From positions 496,001-560,000 of the forward strand of contig NZ_SDQC01000002.1 in assembly GCF_004153445.1 (NCBI RefSeq): a DNA stretch of 64,000 bases. The letters run 5' to 3'. The notes below the pieces were generated by a model. That model did no database searches. It was not told the origin of the DNA and saw only the letters and a program-made list of their open reading frames with translations. This DNA comes from Allopusillimonas soli (GTDB lineage: Bacteria > Pseudomonadota > Gammaproteobacteria > Burkholderiales > Burkholderiaceae_B). Made by a program: the position numbers and the translations under genes. Positions 16,680 to 24,814 of the stretch are shown piece by piece; positions within the stretch are counted from its first letter, which is position 1; the number at the start of each line of letters is the position of its first letter.

Positions 16680-17276
16680 ATGAAGAAAGAGATCGTCGCC
16701 GCCATGCTGGCCCTGGCCTGGTTTGGTGTAGCGAATGCCCAGACGACGAATAACACGTCCACGTCGGGCTCCACGGCTTCGGCCAATACCAGCGCAAGCA
16801 ACGCGGGCAATGCCCAGCAAATTACATTCAACTCAGCCGCAACGCCCCGTACGCAGCGTATAGAAACCACCCCGAGCCTGGGCGGCAACAGCTTCTATGG
16901 CTCCTACAGTCCAGACAGCTGCGCGGTATCAGGCGGAGGCGGCGCAGGCTGGACGGGATTCATATTCAACCTCGCCGGCCCCATAGAACAGAAATCCTGC
17001 GTATTATTCAGAGCATTCGAACGATCGCAGCAGGCTGCGGCCACCGTGGCATCGATGGATCCGGTCACCGCCGCACGGCTCAGACAGGCATCCATAGACA
17101 TGCTGTGCCAAGTGTCCGATCAAGTGCGCGAGGCATTGAGCTATCAGGGCCTGTGCTCGAACTTTGACAATAAATACAATATTGCCCCGCCGCCGCCCAT
17201 CCTGGCCAGCGCCAATATAACTCGCACTGTGCACCAGCGCATTAATCCTGACGGCACCCTGACCACCATTCAATAA
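16680..17276 (+). CDS. secreted Ser/Thr/Asn-rich protein with four cysteines, unknown function
   Basis: The 198-residue protein has a signal peptide ending GVANA|Q (residue 20), a low-complexity Thr/Ser/Ala/Asn segment (21-60) and a C-terminal domain with four cysteines: DSCAVSGGGG, KSCVLFRAFERSQQA, MLCQVSDQ and GLCSNFDN. Two disulfides are plausible. The GGNSFYGSYSPDSC and FERSQQAAATVASMDPVTAA motifs suggest a real folded domain, but I cannot name a family. AAAGGAGG gives a strong ribosome-binding site. It is probably co-transcribed with the glycine-rich gene before it. Confidence 0.85.
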   Translation: MKKEIVAAMLALAWFGVANAQTTNNTSTSGSTASANTSASNAGNAQQITFNSAATPRTQRIETTPSLGGNSFYGSYSPDSCAVSGGGGAGWTGFIFNLAGPIEQKSCVLFRAFERSQQAAATVASMDPVTAARLRQASIDMLCQVSDQVREALSYQGLCSNFDNKYNIAPPPPILASANITRTVHQRINPDGTLTTIQ

Positions 17277-17596
17277 AATGCCATTAATTGTGCGCAAATT
17301 CGTGGAAACCCTATATTCAATCACATATTTGAAACAATTAATTGCGTAATATGCACCGACGACTTAATATTCCACAAAAGCCCAATATCGCAACTTTGTT
17401 GGTAATTGGCTTTGCAAAATAATACTAAGCCTTCGTCAGTCGCAGCGTAGTTTTAGCAGCACCAGATAGAATCGGCCGGGCCCTCACGGACGGCAGCATA
17501 GCGTAGCCCTAATTAGTCGTAAGCCCCTGTTGTATTACCCTTAAACCCGGTTTTCCAGGCTGATGGAAAACGGCGAAGGCACTGGGAAAAACTGCC
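17277..17596. other. 320-bp intergenic region upstream of the LuxR-type gene
   Basis: AT-rich and non-coding. It contains TAAACCCGGTTTT (17542-17554), an inverted repeat resembling the one at 15569-15582. No terminator with a run of T was found after the secreted-protein gene. Confidence 0.5.
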
Positions 17597-18370
17597 ATGA
17601 TAATAATTAGAGTAATAGAGCCGCATGCGCTTCTGCGCATCGGTATCCTGCAATCTCTGGCCGATATCGGAACCGAGTGCAAGGTGGAGACAGTCGAGTT
17701 TCCAGGACCTGGCTCCGGGAGCGCGCAGGAGTGTAATTTACTTCTGCTGTCCATCGATTCTGCGAGAAACATACACACCGCGATCGACAGTGTTGTGAGC
17801 GCATATAAGCCCAAAGCCCTGCTGCTTCTGTCCAGTCATGAAGAATTACTGTCGACTGCCGCCGAGCTGCCGCCGGTGGTGTCGGGTTGCATCTCAAGGC
17901 ATGTCACGCCTGAAGTGCTGCATGCGTCGGTAAAACTTGTGCTGGCAGGCGGCACCTGCTTTTCTTCTCCGTACGGGACGTCTCGGCCAACCTTGACGTT
18001 CAGCCGCGCCGCCAGCCCCGACAACCAGATGGACCGCGAGCCTTCTCATGCAGACAAATTCAATCTGGATGCGGAACATCGACTGCTGGGTCTCACACCA
18101 AGGCAGTACGAAGTGCTCGTTTTACTGGCGCGCGGCCATCCCATGAAAACCATAGGTCGGTTGCTGGATATCTCCGTAGCCACAGCCAAGGCACATACCG
18201 AGACGCTTTACCAGCGATTGGGGGTGCATAACCGCAATGCGGCGGTATATACCGCCGTGACGCGGGGTGCGACGCTCGGCTGGCCTTCTTCCAATGAAAT
18301 GGAGGAAGCGATACCGACGATGCTTGGCGCACGGGTTCGCCCGCATATGTCGGGCGCCTCGGCTCGTTGA
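17597..18370 (+). CDS. LuxR/NarL-type regulator with degenerate receiver domain
   Basis: The 257-residue protein has the layout of a NarL-type response regulator: a receiver-like domain (1-125), a linker and a LuxR HTH (164-220: GLTPRQYEVLVLLARG, MKTIGRLLDISVATAKAHTE, LYQRLGVHNRNAAVY). The phosphorylation site is not conserved: the acidic pair is Glu8-Pro9, the usual aspartate position is Ser52 in LLLLSID, and the conserved lysine appears as Arg101. It probably works without phosphotransfer, perhaps through protein contact or expression level. No histidine kinase is adjacent. By position it may regulate the two secreted-protein genes upstream. Confidence 0.85.
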   Translation: MIIIRVIEPHALLRIGILQSLADIGTECKVETVEFPGPGSGSAQECNLLLLSIDSARNIHTAIDSVVSAYKPKALLLLSSHEELLSTAAELPPVVSGCISRHVTPEVLHASVKLVLAGGTCFSSPYGTSRPTLTFSRAASPDNQMDREPSHADKFNLDAEHRLLGLTPRQYEVLVLLARGHPMKTIGRLLDISVATAKAHTETLYQRLGVHNRNAAVYTAVTRGATLGWPSSNEMEEAIPTMLGARVRPHMSGASAR

Positions 18371-18410
18371 TACTCAAGCCGGGCGCGCTTGGCCATTGGG
18401 ACTGTTGTAT

Positions 18411-18965
18411 TTAGAGCAGCCCCAGTTGCAGGCGCGCCGGCTCGCTGATCATATCCCGGCTCCAGGGCGGGTCCCAGACCAGATCGACCTTGGCTTCGTC
18501 AACACCATGGATGGACAGCAGCTTGTCACGCGCTTCATCGGCGATCATCGTGCCCATACCGCAGCCGGGTGCCGTCAGCGTCATTTCAACCTCGACGCGA
18601 AAACGCTCGGGCGCCAAAGGTATGACATTGCAGCTATATACCAGGCCAAGGTTCACGATATCGACTGGAATTTCGGGATCGTAGCACGTAGAAAGCAGGC
18701 TCCAGGCGGCATCCTTGACCGCATCCGAGGTGACCGGCCCATCGTGTACGTGAACGACCGTTTCCGTTGGCTCAAATCCCAGTGCGTCGCCGTCCGCACC
18801 CTCAACACGATATAGATTGCCCTGAACCAGCACGGTATAGGTGCCCCCAAGCTGCTGCGTAATGGTAGCCTCGCAGCCTTTCTCAATGGTGACAGGCGAT
18901 CCGTAGGGAACGGTGACTGCCGGGCAGTCACGGCTGACAATGACATCTTGACGGGTATAACTCAT
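18411..18965 (-). CDS. sufT: Fe-S cluster assembly protein SufT
   Basis: The 184-residue product has an N-terminal beta-rich part (VPYGSPVTIEKGCEATITQQ, then LGGTYTVLVQGNLYRVEG) and a C-terminal MIP18/DUF59 domain with the family signatures CYDPEIPVDIVNLGLVY, TLTAPGCGMG and VDLVWDPPWSRDMISE. SufT helps maturation of Fe-S proteins in organisms using Suf. The start at 18965 follows GAGAAGAAG. It is the last gene of the suf operon, 10 bp after sufU. The cysteine in APGCGM is the likely cluster or target contact. Confidence 0.92.
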   Translation of the reverse strand: MSYTRQDVIVSRDCPAVTVPYGSPVTIEKGCEATITQQLGGTYTVLVQGNLYRVEGADGDALGFEPTETVVHVHDGPVTSDAVKDAAWSLLSTCYDPEIPVDIVNLGLVYSCNVIPLAPERFRVEVEMTLTAPGCGMGTMIADEARDKLLSIHGVDEAKVDLVWDPPWSRDMISEPARLQLGLL

Positions 18966-18975
18966 GTGCTTCTTC

Positions 18976-19428
18976 TCACTCTGTGCGCGCAATCTCTCTG
19001 GCTTGCTGGATGGCATTGTGCAACGTGTGCCAAGCCAGCGTTGCGCACTTGACGCGTGCGGGAAATTCCCGCACACCGCTCAGTACTTCGAGCTTGCCGA
19101 AGTCGCGCGACTCGGGTTGTGACTCAGTGAGCATGGCGTGCATATCGCGGAATAGTTCCTCGACCTCTGCAATCGTCTTGCCCCTGACCGCTTCAGTCAT
19201 GAGCGAGGCCGACGCGGTGGAAATGGCACAGCCATGTCCAATGAAGCTGATCTCCTGCACAATGCCCTCTTCAACCCGCGCATAGACGGTGAGTTGGTCG
19301 CCGCACAGGGGGTTATGCCCCTGCGCCACATGGCTGGCATTCTCCATGGCATGGAAATTACGCGGGTTGCGGTTGTGATCGAATATGACTTCCTGATAAA
19401 GATCACGCAGGTCACTGTTACTGGTCAT
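18976..19428 (-). CDS. sufU: SufU-type Fe-S scaffold/sulfur transfer protein
   Basis: The 150-residue IscU-like protein has Cys42 (NPLCGD, with Asp44), Cys67 (GHGCAIS) and Cys128 (RVKCATLAW). It carries the 18-20 residue insertion between the second and third cysteines (ESQPESRDFGKLEVLSGV) that separates SufU from IscU. SufU is a zinc-bound sulfur acceptor of SufS in Gram-positives; here it replaces SufE in the operon. It overlaps the end of sufS by 11 bp. Confidence 0.93.
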   Translation of the reverse strand: MTSNSDLRDLYQEVIFDHNRNPRNFHAMENASHVAQGHNPLCGDQLTVYARVEEGIVQEISFIGHGCAISTASASLMTEAVRGKTIAEVEELFRDMHAMLTESQPESRDFGKLEVLSGVREFPARVKCATLAWHTLHNAIQQAREIARTE

Positions 19429-20677
19429 GGCCTATTCCGAATAGCTTCTGAGCCTTGCGCAACCCGGCCACCAGGGCATCCACATCTTGCGGCGTGTTGT
19501 ACAACGCGAACGAGGCACGCGCCGTGCCCGGAATGCCAAACCGCGTCATGAGCGGCATGGCACAGTGATGGCCTGCACGTATTGCGACGCCTTCGGTATC
19601 AAGTATCGTCCCCAAATCGTGCGGATGTATGCCATCCAGGACAAAAGAAAGAATGCTGGCCTTACGGGCAGCCGTACCTATGATGCGCACACCCGGCAAT
19701 GACAGGACAGCTTGCGTAGCTTGTGCCAGCAGGGCCTCTTCATGCGCAGCGATGAGATCCAATCCCACTTGCTCGACATAGCGAATGGCCGCATCCATGC
19801 CGACGACGCCCGCGATATTGGGCGTGCCAGCCTCGAAGCGCGTGGGTACATCGGCATAGGTCGTACCCTCGAAGCTGACCGTGTGTATCATGTCGCCGCC
19901 CGACTGCCAGGGCGGCATCGCAGCCAGAATATCGTGCTTCGCGTACAGGGCTCCAATTCCGGTGGGGCCGTAAAGCTTATGAGCCGAGAATACATAGAAA
20001 TCGCAATCAAGCGCCTGCACGTCCACAACCTTGTGCGCCACAGCCTGGGCCCCATCCACCAGAACCAAGGCCCCGGCATCATGCGCCAGCCGCACGATGT
20101 CGCCCACGGGGTTAATGGTGCCAAGCGCGTTGGATACATGCGCCACGCCCACAAGCCGTGTGCGAACCCCCAGCAAAGCCTTGAATGCGTCAAGATCCAG
20201 CTCACCGCTGTCGGTTACCGGTGCCACCTTGAGATGTGCGCCAAGCTGTTCGCACAGCAATTGCCAGGGTACGATGTTCGAGTGATGTTCCATCCCCGTA
20301 ATGAGTATCTCGTCGCCTGCCTTGATATTGGCGCGTCCCCAGCTCCAGACAACCAGATTGATGCTTTCGGTGGTGCCGCGTGTAAAGACGATTTCCTCCG
20401 GCCGCGATGCATTCAGCAGCCGGCGCACGCTTTCCCTGCCCTGTTCGTACAGATCGGTTGCATGCTGGGACAGCCAGTGCACGCCGCGATGGATGTTGGC
20501 GTTCGACTGTTCGTAGAATGCCTTCTCGGCCTCTATGACTGCCAGGGGCTTTTGCGTGGTGGCGCCATTGTCAAGATAGGCCAGACGCTTTCCCTGAACG
20601 GGCCGCGACAGGATGGGAAAATCGGCCGTGCGGTCCAGCAGCGCCGCGCCGGCAGGCGTACCCAAGGGTGCATTCAT
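19418..20677 (-). CDS. sufS: cysteine desulfurase SufS
   Basis: The 419-residue group II cysteine desulfurase removes sulfur from L-cysteine and passes the persulfide to SufU. Landmarks are YLDNGATTQKP (34-44), the NIHRGVHWLS region, TRGTTESINLV (99-109), MEHHSNIVPW, VDGAQAVAHK, the PLP lysine in SAHKLYGPTGIG (Lys234) and the catalytic Cys372 in RAGHHCAMP. It overlaps sufD by 4 bp (20674-20677). Confidence 0.95.
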   Translation of the reverse strand: MNAPLGTPAGAALLDRTADFPILSRPVQGKRLAYLDNGATTQKPLAVIEAEKAFYEQSNANIHRGVHWLSQHATDLYEQGRESVRRLLNASRPEEIVFTRGTTESINLVVWSWGRANIKAGDEILITGMEHHSNIVPWQLLCEQLGAHLKVAPVTDSGELDLDAFKALLGVRTRLVGVAHVSNALGTINPVGDIVRLAHDAGALVLVDGAQAVAHKVVDVQALDCDFYVFSAHKLYGPTGIGALYAKHDILAAMPPWQSGGDMIHTVSFEGTTYADVPTRFEAGTPNIAGVVGMDAAIRYVEQVGLDLIAAHEEALLAQATQAVLSLPGVRIIGTAARKASILSFVLDGIHPHDLGTILDTEGVAIRAGHHCAMPLMTRFGIPGTARASFALYNTPQDVDALVAGLRKAQKLFGIGHDQ

Positions 20678-21984
20678 GAAAAATCTCCAAGTTCGGCACC
20701 ACGAGGGGCCAAAGCCCGTATGGCCCCGATTACGCGGCGGCGCAGGGACTCGGGCTCAATGCGATTGACGGCCTGCGCGGCGAAAGCGTAGGTCAATACA
20801 TGACGGGCATGCGTCTCGTCCAGCCCGCGAGAGCGTAGATAGAACAAGCTGTCTGCATCGATCTGCCCCACCGTGGCGCCATGGGCGCATTTGACATCAT
20901 CTGCATAGATTTCCAGCTCGGGCCGCGCATCGGCCTTGGCCAAGCGAGACAGCAACAGGCTGTCGGAACGCTGCACAGCATCGGTCTTGTCGGCACCCGG
21001 CGCCACAAAAATGCGGCCACCAAATACGCCGCGCGACGTATCGTCGAGAACACCCCGATAGTATTCGCGGCTGACACATGCCGGCTCGCTGTGGCGAATG
21101 ACGGTCTGATGATCAACATGGCGGCGCCCGTTGACGTAGTAAAGGCCATTCAGAAGCAGCTCGCCGTGCATGCCACGAAAATCAGCCGAGATATCATGCC
21201 GCGCCAGTTGCGCGCCAAATGACATCGAATGGGACGTGAATACAGAGCCCTTTTGAAGCGTGACATCGGTGGCGCCCAGATGGAAGGCGCTGGTGTCTTC
21301 GTGCTGAAGCTTCAAGTGGGTGACATGCGCATCGGCCTCGAGCGCCAGGCGTGTAACCGAATTGGTATGGCTGGCGCCATCGCCCTGCCCCACGAAATGC
21401 TCCATGATCACCGCCTGGGAGCCCGCCTCCGCCTGTACGAGGTTGCGAGGAAAGCTGGCCAGCCCCCGTCCAGTAGCTATGAACACCAGATGCACGGGAT
21501 CTTCAAGCGCTACGCCGCGCGGCACATGAATGAACGCGCCATCAGCCGCCAGGGCGAGATTGAGCGCTACCGGCGTGGCACCGTCGCTTTCAGAACCCAT
21601 CAGTTCCTCAAGCCGGTCCGGCCCACTTGCCACCACATCGGACAGCGGCTGCAGCGCAACACCCGCGGGCAGCGCGCCCACGCGCGACAGTCCTGGCGCA
21701 TACGCCCCATCCACGAATACCATCCAATGCCCCTCATCGGCATCGGTATAAGGCCGCTGGAGGGGTGACGATGCTGCGGCGTCATCGGGCAAGGAAAACG
21801 TCTGTTGCGCCAGCGCGGCCAGCGAAGTATGACGCCATGCCTCCTGGCGCGCTGTGGGCCACCCTTCGTCGACAAAGCGGGCCAGAGCCTGTTTACGCAG
21901 GTTGCCCAGCCAGGCGGGACCGGAGCCTGCCAGGCTGGCCTGTCGGCGCGCCATGCCGCCTACCCAGGACTGCAGGTCGCTCAT
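20674..21984 (-). CDS. sufD: Fe-S cluster assembly protein SufD
   Basis: The 436-residue SufB/D-family protein has the C-terminal beta-helix core with FRGMHGELLLNGLYYVNG, HVDHQTVIRHSEPACVSREY, KTDAVQRSDSLLLS and the family hallmark DDVKCAHGATVGQIDADSLFYLRSRG. It forms the SufBC2D scaffold together with SufB and SufC. It is the normal length and overlaps sufC by 4 bp. Confidence 0.95.
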   Translation of the reverse strand: MSDLQSWVGGMARRQASLAGSGPAWLGNLRKQALARFVDEGWPTARQEAWRHTSLAALAQQTFSLPDDAAASSPLQRPYTDADEGHWMVFVDGAYAPGLSRVGALPAGVALQPLSDVVASGPDRLEELMGSESDGATPVALNLALAADGAFIHVPRGVALEDPVHLVFIATGRGLASFPRNLVQAEAGSQAVIMEHFVGQGDGASHTNSVTRLALEADAHVTHLKLQHEDTSAFHLGATDVTLQKGSVFTSHSMSFGAQLARHDISADFRGMHGELLLNGLYYVNGRRHVDHQTVIRHSEPACVSREYYRGVLDDTSRGVFGGRIFVAPGADKTDAVQRSDSLLLSRLAKADARPELEIYADDVKCAHGATVGQIDADSLFYLRSRGLDETHARHVLTYAFAAQAVNRIEPESLRRRVIGAIRALAPRGAELGDFS

Positions 21985-22775
21985 GCCGCAGCTCCTTTGT
22001 CTGCGCCAGACTTGATCCCAGGCTGCCTCTTGTCTGCCTGGGTGACCCAGCCGTAACCTTGTTGCTCAAGTTCAAGCGCCAGCTCACGGCCACCGGAACG
22101 AACAATTCGGCCCCCCGCCAGGACATGCACATAATCGGGCACGATATAGTCCAACAAGCGCTGGTAGTGCGTAATGACAATCATGGAGCGATCAGGCGAA
22201 CGCATACGATTCACGCCGTCGGCCACGACTTTCAGCGCATCGATATCCAGGCCCGAATCGGTTTCGTCGAGAATGGCAAGCTTGGGTTCGAGCAGTATCA
22301 TCTGCAGCACCTCGTTGCGTTTCTTCTCGCCTCCCGAAAAGCCTTCGTTCAACGAGCGATACAGAAACTCTTCACGCATGCCCACGGCTTTCATTTCAGC
22401 CTTGGCTCGCTGGATAAAGTCCATGGCGTCCAGTTCGGGCAGGCCCTGGTGGCGCCGCGCGGCATTCACGGCCGCACGAAGAAAATACGCATTGGAAACG
22501 CCGGGAATCTCAATGGGATATTGGAAGGCCAGGAACAGCCCCGAACGGGCCCGCTCTTCAATGGGCATGGCCAGCAAATCCTGCTCCAGCCACTGCACCG
22601 AGCCATCCGTGACGGTATAGTCCTGGCGCCCGGCCAACACTTGCGACAATGTGCTCTTGCCTGAGCCGTTCGGCCCCATGATGGCATGAATCTCTCCGGC
22701 CTTTACCTCCAGGCTAAGACCTTTGAGAATGGACTTTCCCTCGACCGAGGCGTGCAAATTGTTGATGCTCAGCAT
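21981..22775 (-). CDS. sufC: Fe-S assembly ATPase SufC
   Basis: The 264-residue ABC-type ATPase shows Walker A GPNGSGKST (about 34-42), Q-loop region FLAFQYPIEIPG, signature FSGGEKKRNE, Walker B LAILDETDSGLD and the switch histidine ITHYQRLL. SufC drives conformational change of the SufB-SufD scaffold and has no membrane partner. It is normal length; the C-terminus overlaps the sufD start by 4 bp, and 12 bp separate it from sufB. Confidence 0.96.
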   Translation of the reverse strand: MLSINNLHASVEGKSILKGLSLEVKAGEIHAIMGPNGSGKSTLSQVLAGRQDYTVTDGSVQWLEQDLLAMPIEERARSGLFLAFQYPIEIPGVSNAYFLRAAVNAARRHQGLPELDAMDFIQRAKAEMKAVGMREEFLYRSLNEGFSGGEKKRNEVLQMILLEPKLAILDETDSGLDIDALKVVADGVNRMRSPDRSMIVITHYQRLLDYIVPDYVHVLAGGRIVRSGGRELALELEQQGYGWVTQADKRQPGIKSGADKGAAA

Positions 22776-22787
22776 GTATGCTTCTCC

Positions 22788-24260
22788 TTAACCTACGCTG
22801 CCTTCAAGACTTACGCCGAGCAGGTTCTGGGCCTCGACTGCAAACTCCATGGGCAATTCCTTAAAAACTTCTTTGCAAAAGCCATTGACAATCATGGACA
22901 CCGCGTCCTCGGCCGACAGGCCGCGCTGCATGGCATAGAACAACTGGTCTTCGCCGATACGCGACGTGGTGGCCTCATGCTCGACACTGGCAGATGGATT
23001 CTGGACTTCCATCGTGGGGAAGGTATGCGCCGCGCAGGTCTTGCCTATGAGCAGCGAGTCGCACTGGGTATAGTTGCGTGCATTCTCGGCCTTGGGCGTG
23101 ATGCGCACCAGCCCGCGATAGGCATTGCTGCCATGGCCTGCGGATATGCCCTTTGAGATGATGGTGCTGCGCGTGTTGCGCCCCATGTGGATCATCTTGG
23201 TGCCGGTGTCCGCCTGCTGGCGGTTGTTGCTGACAGCAACGGAATAGAATTCGCCAGTGGAATCGTCGCCGCGCAGAATCACGCTGGGATACTTCCAGGT
23301 AATAGCCGAACCGGTTTCTACCTGGGTCCAGGAAATGCGAGAACGGGCGCCACGGCAGTCGCCGCGCTTGGTTACGAAGTTGTAGATGCCGCCCTTGCCA
23401 TCCTTGTCGCCAGGATACCAATTCTGCACGGTGGAGTATTTGATCTTGGCGTCGTCCAAGGCGACCAGTTCCACCACCGCGGCATGGAGCTGGTTCTCAT
23501 CGCGCATGGGCGCCGTACAGCCTTCCAGGTAACTGACGGAGGCACCCTCCTCAGCAATGATGAGCGTGCGCTCGAACTGGCCGGTATCCTGCGCGTTGAT
23601 GCGGAAATAAGTGGACAGCTCCATCGGGCAGCGCACGCCTTTGGGAATGAAAACAAAGGAGCCGTCGGAAAACACGGCCGAATTCAGTGCTGCGTAGAAG
23701 TTGTCGCCGGGGGGCACGACTGAACCCAGATACTTCTTCACCAGGTCTGGGTGCTCTTTAACGGCCTCCGAGAACGAACAGAAGATGACGCCAACCTCGG
23801 CCAATTGCTTGCGAAAGGTGGTGGCCACGGACACAGAATCGAAAACCGCATCGACCGCGACGCCGGCAAGGCGAGCCCGCTCATGCAAGGGCACGCCCAG
23901 CTTCTCGTAGGTGCGCAGCAATTCGGGGTCGACTTCGTCCAGGCTCTTGGGACCGTCCGCCTTGCTCTTGGGCGCAGAATAATAAATGATGTCCTGGAAA
24001 TCCACCGGCGGGAAGCTGACATGCGCCCACTCGGGCGGCGTCATTGTGAGCCAGTGCCTATAAGCGGAAAGGCGCCACTCGAGCATGAACTCAGGCTCGC
24101 CCTTCTTGGCTGAAAGCAGACGAATGGTATCTTCGGAAAGGCCCTTGGGGATGGTGACCGATTCGATGTCAGTGATAAACCCGGCCGAATACTCGCGGTC
24201 GAGAAACGACTCGAGCGGATCGGCCGCGGACACCACGGCGGGTTCAGTAGAGGGATTCAT
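22788..24260 (-). CDS. sufB: Fe-S cluster assembly protein SufB
   Basis: The 490-residue scaffold protein carries the SufB core: [86 protein letters not shown] and [23 protein letters not shown] 24260 is preferred over 24275: it overlaps the regulator's stop (ATGA) and has GGAG upstream. It is the second gene of the operon. Confidence 0.96.
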   Translation of the reverse strand: MNPSTEPAVVSAADPLESFLDREYSAGFITDIESVTIPKGLSEDTIRLLSAKKGEPEFMLEWRLSAYRHWLTMTPPEWAHVSFPPVDFQDIIYYSAPKSKADGPKSLDEVDPELLRTYEKLGVPLHERARLAGVAVDAVFDSVSVATTFRKQLAEVGVIFCSFSEAVKEHPDLVKKYLGSVVPPGDNFYAALNSAVFSDGSFVFIPKGVRCPMELSTYFRINAQDTGQFERTLIIAEEGASVSYLEGCTAPMRDENQLHAAVVELVALDDAKIKYSTVQNWYPGDKDGKGGIYNFVTKRGDCRGARSRISWTQVETGSAITWKYPSVILRGDDSTGEFYSVAVSNNRQQADTGTKMIHMGRNTRSTIISKGISAGHGSNAYRGLVRITPKAENARNYTQCDSLLIGKTCAAHTFPTMEVQNPSASVEHEATTSRIGEDQLFYAMQRGLSAEDAVSMIVNGFCKEVFKELPMEFAVEAQNLLGVSLEGSVG

Positions 24261-24772
24261 TCGGGAAGACTCCATGCTGCGGCGCGGACCGCGCCAGGCT
24301 TGGTTTTCGGCCGCGAAAGCGGCCTATGGTTGAGAGAAAATTCAATGACGGCCGGGCGTACCATGTCGGCAATGCTGATGTCTTCGAGCGTGTGACGCAC
24401 AATGGCATTGATGCGCTGCCAATTGCTGCGGATATGACAGGCGGATTCGACACTACAGGCACCCGGCAAGGCCGTGCATTCAGTAAGGCCGAACGGCTGA
24501 TCCTCAAGGGCGTCGATGACCTGTGCGATGCTGATGTTTTCGGGTGCAAGGCCCAATGCATAACCGCCGCGCGCGCCCCTGCTGCTGCGCACCAGACCGT
24601 GCTGCCCCAGCAGCTTGAGTATCTTGCTGACAGTGGGCTGGCCAAGGCCCAGCGTGCTGGCGAGGTCGGCCGCACTGTACACACGCTCGGGCTCGCCGGC
24701 CATGTGTGTAAGCACCAGGGTGCCGTAGTCGATGATTTTGCTGATGCGCAGCACGCGCCGCCTCCGGGCCAT
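24257..24772 (-). CDS. Rrf2-family SUF operon regulator
   Basis: The 171-residue winged-HTH protein of the IscR/Rrf2 family ([50 protein letters not shown]) has three cysteines, Cys99, Cys106 and Cys112 ([19 protein letters not shown]), matching the cluster-binding triad of IscR-like proteins. It probably senses Fe-S status and controls the operon it leads. It overlaps sufB by 4 bp. A perfect inverted repeat on the promoter just upstream is the likely binding site. It resembles the Suf-associated regulators more than the Isc ones, by context. Confidence 0.9.
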   Translation of the reverse strand: MARRRRVLRISKIIDYGTLVLTHMAGEPERVYSAADLASTLGLGQPTVSKILKLLGQHGLVRSSRGARGGYALGLAPENISIAQVIDALEDQPFGLTECTALPGACSVESACHIRSNWQRINAIVRHTLEDISIADMVRPAVIEFSLNHRPLSRPKTKPGAVRAAAWSLPE

Positions 24773-24782
24773 TTTCAATAGT

Positions 24783-24814
24783 CATATAGTACCATTTCAG
24801 TACTATATGTTCAA
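24783..24814 (-). promoter_or_regulatory. suf operon promoter with Rrf2-type operator
   Basis: On the minus strand TTGAAC (24814-24809) and TACTAT (24791-24786) are 17 bp apart. A perfect 10-bp inverted repeat, CATATAGTAC (24783-24792) and GTACTATATG (24800-24809), covers the -10 and spacer. The -35 overlaps the stop codon of the upstream ABC transporter gene. Confidence 0.8.

Noticed and set aside
19712-22664. Long plus-strand open frames (for example 19712-20791 and 21627-22664)
   Set aside because: They are antisense to sufS and sufD/sufC, have no family motifs, and arise from the high-GC codon pattern of the real genes.
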